This document shows positions 1-5,465 of a DNA stretch of 6,533 nt, in pieces. Numbering within the stretch: the first letter of the stretch is position 1; every line of letters begins with the position of its first letter. Source of the DNA: JBFKPQ01 sp041628225 (GTDB lineage Bacteria > Actinomycetota > Acidimicrobiia > Spongiisociales > JAENVV01); the NCBI GenBank assembly GCA_041628225.1, contig JBFKPQ010000134.1:1-6533 (forward strand), in the 5' to 3' direction. Made by a program: the position numbers and the translations under genes. The notes beneath the pieces are model-generated. The model worked only from the letters and a program-made list of their open reading frames with translations. It had not been told where the DNA came from and did no database searches.

Positions 1-1
1 C

Positions 2-520
2 GCGGGGTCGCTCACCCTCGCCACCCAACTCGGCGTGACAGCCCATGCGGATCTCCCGTCGGCCGTGACGGCCCTCGAGGACCGGATGTTGGGAGCAGAG
101 TCCGGTTCCAGCGGTCAGGCCGACCTCATCGAACGGCTGGCTCCGTGGCTGGTGGCGCGTCGCGTCGAGGCAGGCGAGGTCATCATCGTGCAAGGCGCGC
201 CGGCGGGAGGTCTGTTCTTCGTCGCAACAGGAGCCGTCATGGTGAACCTCGACGTCAACGGCGCGTCCAGGGCCATCCGGAAGCTTCGGAAAGGTGCCAT
301 CGTCGGCGAGGTCAGTATGTACGACCCCGATGCGGTCGCCACGGCCGGCGTCGTCGCCGAGACCGACACCGAACTCTGGCACCTGCCCGCGGAGGCGTTG
401 GAGCGGCTCGAGCGTGAGGATCCCGAGACGGCCACGGCACTCCACCGGTTCGTCGCTCAGACGCTGGCCAGCCGACTCAAGTCGTCGAACGCGACGCTGC
501 GGGCGGTGCTCGGCGACTAG
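2..520 (+). CDS. SulP-type anion transporter, C-terminal end (cyclic-nucleotide-binding-like domain), 5' partial
   Basis: The reading frame is open from the left edge, so the gene probably begins outside the window; the GTG at 35 is in frame but has no clear ribosome site and is probably internal. From about base 120 the translation is a cNMP-binding-type beta roll: LAPWLVARRVEAGEVIIVQG, then GLFFVATGAV, a GEVSMY phosphate-cassette equivalent, and helices ALERLEREDP and ALHRFVAQTLASRLKSSN. The stretch before it (SAVTALEDRML) resembles the linker joining a STAS domain to the cNMP domain in long SulP/SLC26 transporters, and the ALERxERE...ALHRF...LASRL ending also recalls that group. In SulP proteins this part is cytoplasmic, below the membrane transport domain, and is thought to be regulatory. 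The Arg that normally contacts the cyclic phosphate appears absent (the region reads DPDAVATAGVVAE). The SulP assignment is inference from the tail only; another cNMP-domain protein remains possible. Confidence 0.7.
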   Translation, partial: AGSLTLATQLGVTAHADLPSAVTALEDRMLGAESGSSGQADLIERLAPWLVARRVEAGEVIIVQGAPAGGLFFVATGAVMVNLDVNGASRAIRKLRKGAIVGEVSMYDPDAVATAGVVAETDTELWHLPAEALERLEREDPETATALHRFVAQTLASRLKSSNATLRAVLGD

Positions 521-529
521 GCGCCGAGC
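508..529. terminator. Hairpin at convergent gene junction, possible bidirectional terminator
   Basis: GCTCGGCG (508-515) and CGCCGAGC (522-529) form a perfect 8-bp GC-rich stem around the 6-base loop ACTAGG. The TAG stop codon of the upstream gene (518-520) lies in the loop, and the stop codon of the facing dehydrogenase gene begins at the next base. No T tract follows in either direction, so this is not a classical intrinsic terminator. Its symmetric place between two converging genes makes a termination or mRNA 3'-end role plausible. Confidence 0.5.
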
Positions 530-1474
530 TCAATGGCCGCCGGCGATCGCAGCCACGTCGAACGTGATCCCGGTGTCTTGTTCCGAGACCTCCCACAGCT
601 TCTCCAAATCCTCGGGCTTCCGCAGGCGCGCACCGACTTTCCCGACGACCGGCGGCCCGGCGACCACCCACTTCGGCCGGTACAAGGTCCCTCCCGGAGC
701 CCCCGGCTCCGTGCCGGCGCGGAGCTGCGGCAGTGCCCCCCGGGCGGCCGATTGGCCGACGATAGGAACGAGCCGTTCGAAGAACTTGCTACGCGCCGCG
801 CCGTCCGTATTCTCAGAACTCGTCGCCTGGAGATCGGTGTCCGAGAACCCGGGGTCGGCCGCATAGGCCTTGACCGGGGCGCCGACCGTCCGGAGCCGCC
901 GATCCAGCTCGAGGGCGAACTGGAGATTCGCGAGCTTCGAGTAGCCGTAGGCACGCCAGGGGTCGTATTCGGCCGTCCGATGGTGGGCATCATCCAAGTC
1001 ATAGGGCCCGGCGGCGAACCGAGCGGTCGACGTCGTGTTCACGACGCGTCCTTCGGTCGCCGTGAGCAAAGCCGGCAGGAGCCGGGCCGTGAGCGCGAAG
1101 TGGCCGAGGTGGTTGGTGCCGAACTGCATCTCGAACCCGTCGGCCGTTTGCCACTCAGGTGTGGCCATGACCCCGGCGTTGTTGAAGAGCACGTCGATGA
1201 CCGGGTGGTCGGTCACCACTCCCGTGGCGAACTCCTCGACCGATGCCAGCGAGGCCAGGTCCAGTGGCCGCACCTCGACCGACGCGTTGGGTACGGTGCG
1301 CTCGACGGCGGTTTGGGCGGATGCCGCCTTGTCGAGGTTCCGGGCGGCCATAACGACGTGGGAACCCTTGCGGACCAGCTCACGTACGGTCTCGAGACCG
1401 AGACCACCGTTTCCGCCGGTGACCACCGTCACCTGGCCGGTCAGATCAGGGATGTCGTTCGCCGTCCAGGACAT
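530..1474 (-). CDS. Short-chain dehydrogenase/reductase, NAD(P)-dependent
   Basis: This 314-residue protein has the full SDR signature set: the nucleotide-binding glycine motif TGGNGGLG (residues 19-26), Asp72 in LDLAS, NNAG (98-101), Asn121 in GTNHLGHF, Ser149 in NTTS and the YGYSK catalytic motif with Tyr176 and Lys180. Arg45 in AARN follows the second beta strand and favours NADP(H). It most resembles the retinol-dehydrogenase/protochlorophyllide-reductase-like SDRs common in actinobacteria, with PGFSDTDL after the catalytic helix and a C-terminal extension of about 60 residues. No signal peptide or membrane helix is seen, so it should be a cytosolic oxidoreductase acting on an alcohol or carbonyl compound that cannot be named from sequence. 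The ATG is supported by GGAGGT placed 6 bases upstream. It converges on the SulP-like gene and diverges from the DUF1648 gene. Confidence 0.93.
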   Translation of the reverse strand: MSWTANDIPDLTGQVTVVTGGNGGLGLETVRELVRKGSHVVMAARNLDKAASAQTAVERTVPNASVEVRPLDLASLASVEEFATGVVTDHPVIDVLFNNAGVMATPEWQTADGFEMQFGTNHLGHFALTARLLPALLTATEGRVVNTTSTARFAAGPYDLDDAHHRTAEYDPWRAYGYSKLANLQFALELDRRLRTVGAPVKAYAADPGFSDTDLQATSSENTDGAARSKFFERLVPIVGQSAARGALPQLRAGTEPGAPGGTLYRPKWVVAGPPVVGKVGARLRKPEDLEKLWEVSEQDTGITFDVAAIAGGH

Positions 1475-1479
1475 GGGTT

Positions 1480-1485
1480 ACCTCC
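1480..1485 (-). promoter_or_regulatory. Shine-Dalgarno site of the dehydrogenase gene
   Basis: On the minus strand GGAGGT precedes the ATG (1474-1472) with about 6 bases between. It is one of the two strong ribosome sites in the window and fixes the dehydrogenase start. Confidence 0.75.
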
Positions 1486-1514
1486 AGGTCGCCATCTTCA
1501 TGGACTGCCCCGAG

Positions 1515-1531
1515 GCCCGCAAGACACGGGC
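1515..1531. repeat. Short inverted repeat in the divergent promoter region
   Basis: GCCCG (1515-1519) and CGGGC (1527-1531) are perfect inverted arms around CAAGACA, lying 14 bases upstream of the TAGGGT element and within the 82-base divergent region. It could be an operator or a small hairpin. With 5-bp arms in GC-rich DNA it could also be chance. Confidence 0.25.
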
Positions 1532-1544
1532 ACTTCGCTTCCAA

Positions 1545-1556
1545 TAGGGTCACGGC
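1545..1556 (+). promoter_or_regulatory. Leaderless-type -10 element (TAGGGT) before the DUF1648 gene
   Basis: TAGGGT (1545-1550) fits the actinobacterial -10 consensus TANNNT and is followed by exactly six bases (CACGGC) before the ATG at 1557, so transcription would begin at or next to the start codon. AAGACA at 1521-1526 is a weak -35 candidate with 18-base spacing. AGGG (1546-1549) could instead be read as a weak ribosome site with 7-base spacing. The same arrangement recurs at 4211-4222. Confidence 0.5.
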
Positions 1557-2471
1557 ATGAAACGAGGTCGCGCCAACGCTGTGCTCGTCGCCGCGTCCGT
1601 TGCCGTCCTCATCGTCTACCTCATCTTGATCCAAGACCGGTTGCCGGACGAGGTCGCCACCCACTGGGGCGCGAACGGCGAAGCCGATCAGTTCACCGCC
1701 CGCGCATCCCTTCCGTGGCTGTTCGGTGGTTTCACGGCCCTCATCGGCTTCGTCATGACCGTGGTGGCACTGAGTGCCCCTCGCCAAGCGGTGGCCGGAA
1801 CTCGACTGCTGTCCGGCACGCCGCTCGCCACCGTGTGGTTCATGGCGGCCATCGCCTACCTGACCGTGTCGGCGCAGCTCGACGGTGCGGGTCCCGTGGC
1901 GCCCTCCGGCCAGACGATCCTGACGGCTCTCGGAGCCGGACTGGCGGGTGGGCTGGTCGGAGTGTGGATCGCCGGTCCTGCCGCGCCCATTCCCGAGGAG
2001 CCACGCCTCACTGTCACCGATCCCGAGTCGTTGACGTGGCGAGGCCGTACGCCTCGGACGCTCCTGATGCCGACCATCGCGACGGTCGTCGCCGTCGGTG
2101 GCATAGCCCTCGCCTACGCGACCCGATGGCAGCTGCTGTTGTTGTTCGCTCCCATCGTGCTGCTCGTGGCGGTGTCTTCGTCCTTCAATGTGTCCGCCGG
2201 CCCGAAAGGGGTGGTCGTCGCGGCGGTCGGCATCGGGTTCCCCAGGGTGCGGGTCCCGCTGGAGCAGATCGCCGGCGTGGAGGTCGGCACCGTCGAAGCG
2301 TGGAACTACGGAGGTTGGGGCATACGCCTCGGACCGGACACAGCTGTGATCACGAAGTCGGGACCCGCGCTGATCGTCCGCCGGACCGACGGAGCCGGCC
2401 TGCGCATCAGCCTCGACCGGCCCGAAGAACCAGCGGCCGCGCTCGCCTCGCTCCTCCCGCGCCGTCGGTGA
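1557..2471 (+). CDS. DUF1648-domain integral membrane protein
   Basis: The 304-residue protein starts with a membrane helix (about residues 8-25) followed directly by LPDEVATHWGANGEAD (29-44), the hallmark of the DUF1648 family. Further hydrophobic segments lie near 54-73, 88-105, 120-140, 168-186 and 190-208, giving about six helices. The last 90 residues are mostly soluble beta-type sequence with VRVPLEQIAGVEVG and GGWGIR (251-256), a pattern I associate with actinobacterial members of this family and which resembles a PH-like fold; that fold is inference. DUF1648 proteins have no settled biochemical role; some relatives, such as SdpI, are immunity proteins, but that function should not be carried over. 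The ATG is supported by the TAGGGT element. The gene is probably first in a transcript with the Nudix and MFS genes. Confidence 0.85.
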   Translation: MKRGRANAVLVAASVAVLIVYLILIQDRLPDEVATHWGANGEADQFTARASLPWLFGGFTALIGFVMTVVALSAPRQAVAGTRLLSGTPLATVWFMAAIAYLTVSAQLDGAGPVAPSGQTILTALGAGLAGGLVGVWIAGPAAPIPEEPRLTVTDPESLTWRGRTPRTLLMPTIATVVAVGGIALAYATRWQLLLLFAPIVLLVAVSSSFNVSAGPKGVVVAAVGIGFPRVRVPLEQIAGVEVGTVEAWNYGGWGIRLGPDTAVITKSGPALIVRRTDGAGLRISLDRPEEPAAALASLLPRRR

Positions 2472-2995
2472 GTTGGTCACCTCACCTCCGGCCGGGAGAT
2501 CCCGAGCCACCAGCGGGGGTGCAGCCCGAAGCCCGCGCCAGCGTGCGGTGCCTGCTGGTCGATCATGAACGGCGCGTGCTCCTCCAGGAGATCTTCGATC
2601 CGGAAGACGGCAAGCGCTTCTGGATCACGCCGGGAGGAGCGGTCGATCCCGGCGAGACGGAGACTGAGGGCCTCCGGCGGGAGCTGCGAGAAGAGGCCGG
2701 CATCACCGACATCGATCTCGGACCGGTGGTCTGGACCCGGCAGCACGTGTTCCCCTTCGACGGGAAGTGGTATCACCAGACCGAACGGTTCTACCTGGCG
2801 CAGTACCGACCGCAAGTACACCTCCCGCCGGACCCGACCGCACCGGACTTCGGCCTCATCCTCGGCCACCGCTGGTGGACCATCGACGAGCTACGCCGGA
2901 CAGAGCATGAGGTGGCACCCGAACGCCTCGCGGACGGGCTCGAACGCATCTGGGCCGAAGGACCACCCACCGAACCGTACGACATCGGCATCTGA
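2468..2995 (+). CDS. Nudix (MutT-like) hydrolase
   Basis: A perfect Nudix box GX5EX7REUXEEXGU runs over residues 57-79 if the GTG at 2468 is the start, with REL and REEAGI as the metal-binding helix. Before it come a typical first strand (ASVRCLLVDHERRVLLQE) and FWITPGG; after it come YHQTERFYLAQY and WWTIDEL, both common in small MutT-like hydrolases. Such enzymes cleave a nucleoside diphosphate linked to another moiety using Mg2+, in the cytosol; the substrate cannot be told here. The GTG at 2468 overlaps the DUF1648 stop as GTGA, typical of translational coupling, and gives 175 residues. The alternative GTG at 2519 gives 158 residues and a shorter leader closer to many family members; neither has a clear ribosome site. 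The family is certain, the start is not. Confidence 0.88.
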   Translation: MSWSPHLRPGDPEPPAGVQPEARASVRCLLVDHERRVLLQEIFDPEDGKRFWITPGGAVDPGETETEGLRRELREEAGITDIDLGPVVWTRQHVFPFDGKWYHQTERFYLAQYRPQVHLPPDPTAPDFGLILGHRWWTIDELRRTEHEVAPERLADGLERIWAEGPPTEPYDIGI

Positions 2996-3006
2996 TGGGT
3001 CGGCGG

Positions 3007-3022
3007 TAACGTGCGCCGGACG
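3007..3022 (+). promoter_or_regulatory. Possible -10 element before the MFS gene
   Basis: TAACGT (3007-3012) fits TANNNT and lies 10 bases before the ATG at 3023, so a transcript from it would have almost no leader. The case is weaker than for the two TAGGGT sites, since the spacing is longer and the sequence less striking. The 27-base gap also allows simple read-through from the Nudix gene. Confidence 0.22.
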
Positions 3023-4213
3023 ATGACGACACCCACCCTTCGCCTCTCGCCGTCGCGAGCCATTCTCGTCCTCGGGTTCGGCGTCCTCGTCACCCACGGG
3101 TTCGGGATGGCCTTGTTGCCCGCCATGCTGCCCCGCATCGCCGCCGACTTCGGCGTGGGGTACGACGCCTTGGGCCTCGTGGTCGCCGCCGGCATGGTGG
3201 GTTACGCGGTTGGCGCCATGGTGTCGGGTCGCCTGATGGCCACGGTTCCGACCAGGGCTCTGTTGCTGGCCTCGTACACCGCCACGGCGATCGGACTGGC
3301 CTTGACCGCGATGGCTTCGTCTGCGGCCGGAATCGGCGCCGCGGCTGCGGTGGCGGGCATGGCGGCGCCAATGTCGTGGAACGCAACGCTGCGAGTGGCG
3401 ACACAGGTGGTGACGCCGACCGCACGCACCCTCGTCATGGCGGGAGCTTCCGGCGGAGCATCGGGAGGCATCTTGCTGAACGGAGTGTTGGTGCAGACGT
3501 CGGGTTCGCTGCACTCGTGGCGGCTCTCGTTCGCTCTCGCCGCGGCGGCGGCTGCCCTGGCAATTGCCGTCGCCGCCGGCGTGATTGGAACTCCGATCGA
3601 GTCGCCCGCACAACCACGCGTCAGGGGCGGCGTTCGACGTGTGCTGACGGACCCCCTCGGTCGCATGGCGATCGCCGCTCCCCTCATGGCCGGCGTCGTC
3701 GGCTTCACCTTCAATGCTTTTCTCACCGCCACGGCCATCGACGAACTCGAGGTGAGCGACCTGACGGCTGCGGCGCTCTGGTGGGTGATCGGAGCCGGCG
3801 GTCTCTTGGCGGCACCGGTCTTCGGTCGGTTCGGCCAGCGCCTGTCGCCGGTGCGAGCCTTGGCGGTGGCCGGCTCGGCGTTCGCGTTCGGGCTCGGAGT
3901 GCTCGTTGGTTGGTGGTCGTATGCCGGACTCGTCGTCGCAGCCATCGGATACACCGTCATGAACGCACCGCTGTGGGGGCTGGTGGGATCGGTCGCCAAC
4001 GAACGTTTCACGCCAGCCGATGCCGTTCTGGTCGTGTCGACCGGCCTCATCGGCGCATCGCTCTCCGGAGCACTGGGCAACGCGGTGGCAGGAGCGGTGA
4101 TCGAGAACACCGGGAGCTTTCGCAGCACGCTGTCGGTGCTCACCGGCATGATGGTGCTGGCGGCGGCCTGGTACTGGACGATCGATCGAGGCGTGGCGCG
4201 GTCGGCTGCCTAG
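3023..4213 (+). CDS. Major facilitator superfamily (MFS) transporter
   Basis: The 396-residue sequence is strongly hydrophobic, with about twelve predicted membrane helices and a longer polar stretch in the middle (around residues 195-215, TPIESPAQPRVRGGVRR) separating two six-helix halves, as in MFS secondary transporters. The first helix region, GFGMALLPAMLPRIAADFGV, followed by GLVVAAGMVGYAVGA, is MFS-like and recalls the YbfB/YjiJ type of predicted permeases. The conserved loop 2-3 motif A is degenerate: the equivalent reads GRLMATVPTR without the usual Asp and Gly-Arg. The substrate is unknown and could be exported or imported. The ATG at 3023 was preferred; the GTG at 3011 is in frame, adds four residues and has GGCGG only 4 bases upstream. 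The gene follows the Nudix gene closely, and its stop codon forms part of the next gene's putative promoter. Confidence 0.88.
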   Translation: MTTPTLRLSPSRAILVLGFGVLVTHGFGMALLPAMLPRIAADFGVGYDALGLVVAAGMVGYAVGAMVSGRLMATVPTRALLLASYTATAIGLALTAMASSAAGIGAAAAVAGMAAPMSWNATLRVATQVVTPTARTLVMAGASGGASGGILLNGVLVQTSGSLHSWRLSFALAAAAAALAIAVAAGVIGTPIESPAQPRVRGGVRRVLTDPLGRMAIAAPLMAGVVGFTFNAFLTATAIDELEVSDLTAAALWWVIGAGGLLAAPVFGRFGQRLSPVRALAVAGSAFAFGLGVLVGWWSYAGLVVAAIGYTVMNAPLWGLVGSVANERFTPADAVLVVSTGLIGASLSGALGNAVAGAVIENTGSFRSTLSVLTGMMVLAAAWYWTIDRGVARSAA

Positions 4214-4222
4214 GGTGGCCTC
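4211..4222 (+). promoter_or_regulatory. Leaderless-type -10 element (TAGGGT) before the metallo-hydrolase gene
   Basis: TAGGGT (4211-4216) is followed by six bases (GGCCTC) and the ATG at 4223, the same hexamer and spacing as at 1545-1556. Its first three bases are also the TAG stop codon of the MFS gene. No convincing -35 hexamer lies 16-18 bases upstream, which is common for actinobacterial promoters. No good Shine-Dalgarno sequence precedes the ATG, consistent with a leaderless start. Confidence 0.5.
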
Positions 4223-4945
4223 ATGGAACGGGTGGCGAAGGACACATACCGCTTGGGGACGCGAGGCCACAACTTCTACCTCCTCATCGAAGACGGCGAA
4301 GCAGCACTCATCGACGCTGGATGCTCGGGGGAGTGGCCGCACTTGACGGCAGCTCTCGCATCGCTTGGCCTCGCGCTCGACGCCGTACGAGGCGTCGTCG
4401 TCACCCATTCGCATGCCGATCACTTCGGCCTCGCCAAGCAGGCCATCGATGAAGGCATCGACGTATCGGTGCACGAGGCCGAAGAGACCCGTGCACTCGG
4501 CACGTATACCGGCCGGTACTCGGCGAGTGCCTCCGACCTCCCGTTTTTCAACATCCATGCGCTCCGCAACTTCCTGCCGATGATCCGGCGAGGCATCATG
4601 AAGCTGTCGCACGTCGAGACCGTGGGGACCTTCCGAGACGGCGATGTGCTCGACGTGCCCGGTCGGCCGACCGCCGTCCACACGCCTGGCCACACGGAAG
4701 GCCACGTCATGTTCCACAGTCCGACGCGCGGACTGTTGTTCACAGGCGATGGCTTGGTCACGATGAACTTGCTCGGGCCGGAGCGCGGCCCCCAACTGAT
4801 CGAACCACGCTTCAACCTCGACCACGATCAGGCGCGCGACTCGCTCGAACGCCTCGAGGGCCTCGATGCGGACCTGTTGCTCCCCGGTCACGGCGACCCC
4901 TGGAAGGGCTCTCCGGCCGAGGCGGTGGCCACCGCGCGTTCGTGA
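4223..4945 (+). CDS. Metallo-beta-lactamase-fold hydrolase
   Basis: The 240-residue protein carries the complete di-metal ligand set of the MBL superfamily: THSHADH with His62, His64, Asp66 and His67; His157 in TPGHTEGH; Asp176 in TGDGL; and His223 in LPGHGDPW. The N-terminus (NFYLLIEDGEAALIDAGC) is the usual opening beta sheet. The TPGHTxGH and LPGHGDPW forms point to the broad glyoxalase-II/RNase Z-like hydrolase group, not to antibiotic-degrading enzymes. A segment at about residues 92-135 contains LPFFNIHALRNFLPMIRRGI, a hydrophobic and basic stretch that may form a lid over the active site and contribute to substrate choice. No signal peptide is seen, so it is probably cytosolic. The substrate is unknown. 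It sits 9 bases after the MFS stop and is probably transcribed both by read-through and from its own TAGGGT element. Confidence 0.9.
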   Translation: MERVAKDTYRLGTRGHNFYLLIEDGEAALIDAGCSGEWPHLTAALASLGLALDAVRGVVVTHSHADHFGLAKQAIDEGIDVSVHEAEETRALGTYTGRYSASASDLPFFNIHALRNFLPMIRRGIMKLSHVETVGTFRDGDVLDVPGRPTAVHTPGHTEGHVMFHSPTRGLLFTGDGLVTMNLLGPERGPQLIEPRFNLDHDQARDSLERLEGLDADLLLPGHGDPWKGSPAEAVATARS

Positions 4946-4972
4946 GCATTTCGCGAGATTCTCTTGACATCG

Positions 4973-5001
4973 TGTCACCCAGCGGTGGCTTCGGCGGCGT
5001 C
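4973..5001 (+). promoter_or_regulatory. Candidate ECF-sigma promoter, possibly autoregulatory
   Basis: TGTCACC (4973-4979) and CGTC (4998-5001) stand 18 bases apart just before the sigma gene. They resemble the TGTCACA/CGTC elements described for ECF41-type promoters such as that of mycobacterial SigJ, although those are spaced about 16 bases, so the match is imperfect. A start site 7-10 bases after CGTC would fall at 5008-5011, downstream of the ATG at 5004 and next to the in-frame ATG at 5013. CACC-CAGC-GGTG (4976-4987) also forms a small inverted repeat here. Confidence 0.4.
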
Positions 5002-5003
5002 TC

Positions 5004-5465
5004 ATGGCCGAGATGACCAACGAAGAGATCTATCGAAAGCACGCCGACGACCTCGTGCGTTTCGCGACTGGCCTCGTGGGGCCGTTCGACGCACAAGACG
5101 TCGTGACGGATGCCTGCCTGCGGGCGTTCAGTGCGAGCGCTTGGCACGGTGTCATCAACCATCGTGCGTATCTCTATCGATCGGTGCTCAACCAAGCGCG
5201 GTCGCATCATCGCTCCACGCTTCGGCGGAGACTCCGCGAACTGAAGACGGCCACGTCGGACGAAACGGCTCCCATCGAAGTAGACGTTGATGTGCTCACC
5301 GCAGTCAACAAGCTGAGCGTGCAACAACGCGCCAGCGTCGTGCTCACCTACTGGGAAGACCTCACGCCGGCCGAGGTCGCCACCCGACTCGGGATCTCCG
5401 AGGGAGCGGTGAAACGGCATCTGGCAAGGGCGCGCGCTCGCCTCAAGGAGCTGCTCGATGAGTGA
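5004..5465 (+). CDS. ECF-type RNA polymerase sigma factor (sigma-70 family)
   Basis: The 153-residue protein contains only the two domains expected of an extracytoplasmic-function sigma factor. Region 2 runs over about residues 6-72, with DAQDVVTDACLRAF (core-polymerase binding) and HRAYLYRSVLNQARSHHRS (-10 recognition). Region 4 runs over about 97-151, with the helix-turn-helix LTPAEVATRLGISEGAVKRH and ARARARLKELL. Region 4 is expected to read the -35 element. It lacks the C-terminal SnoaL-like extension of ECF41 proteins. Its stop overlaps the next gene by 8 bases, so the two are translationally linked and the neighbour is the likely regulator of its activity. The ATG at 5004 is used here. 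The ATG at 5013 would remove three residues and would suit a leaderless transcript from the candidate ECF promoter. No Shine-Dalgarno site is clear for either. Confidence 0.92.
   Translation: MAEMTNEEIYRKHADDLVRFATGLVGPFDAQDVVTDACLRAFSASAWHGVINHRAYLYRSVLNQARSHHRSTLRRRLRELKTATSDETAPIEVDVDVLTAVNKLSVQQRASVVLTYWEDLTPAEVATRLGISEGAVKRHLARARARLKELLDE
5445..5450 (+). promoter_or_regulatory. Shine-Dalgarno site inside the sigma gene
   Basis: AAGGAG lies within the last codons of the sigma gene, 7 bases before the ATG at 5458. It fixes the start of the membrane-protein gene and suggests efficient independent re-initiation there. Confidence 0.7.

Noticed and set aside
1500..1547. Micro-ORF of 15 codons (ATG at 1500, TAG at 1545) in the divergent region, a possible leader peptide
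   Set aside because: It has no ribosome site, and its stop codon is part of the TAGGGT element. If that promoter is real, the ORF is not on the downstream transcript.
533..2467. Plus-strand open frame running through the dehydrogenase and DUF1648 regions into the Nudix gene
   Set aside because: Only the part after about 2468 has protein-like sequence (the Nudix domain). Upstream it is antisense to the dehydrogenase and out of frame with the DUF1648 gene, and is low-complexity in Arg, Gly and Pro.
3202..4149. Minus-strand open frame of about 315 codons inside the MFS gene
   Set aside because: It is Ala/Thr/Pro-rich shadow sequence without domains. The plus strand encodes a coherent multi-helix transporter.
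4964..4969. Perfect TTGACA as a housekeeping -35 element for the sigma gene
   Set aside because: At 16-18 bases downstream there is no TANNNT-like -10 sequence. The TGTCACC/CGTC pair fits the region better.
2891..5020. Very long open frame on the minus strand (about 709 codons) opposite the MFS and metallo-hydrolase genes
   Set aside because: Its translation is rich in Arg, His and Gly with no domain or hydrophobic core, as expected for an antisense frame of high-GC genes. The plus-strand genes over the same bases carry clear family motifs.
5004..5465. ECF41-type sigma factor with C-terminal SnoaL-like domain, suggested by the promoter resemblance
   Set aside because: The protein ends directly after region 4 at residue 153, leaving no room for the extension.
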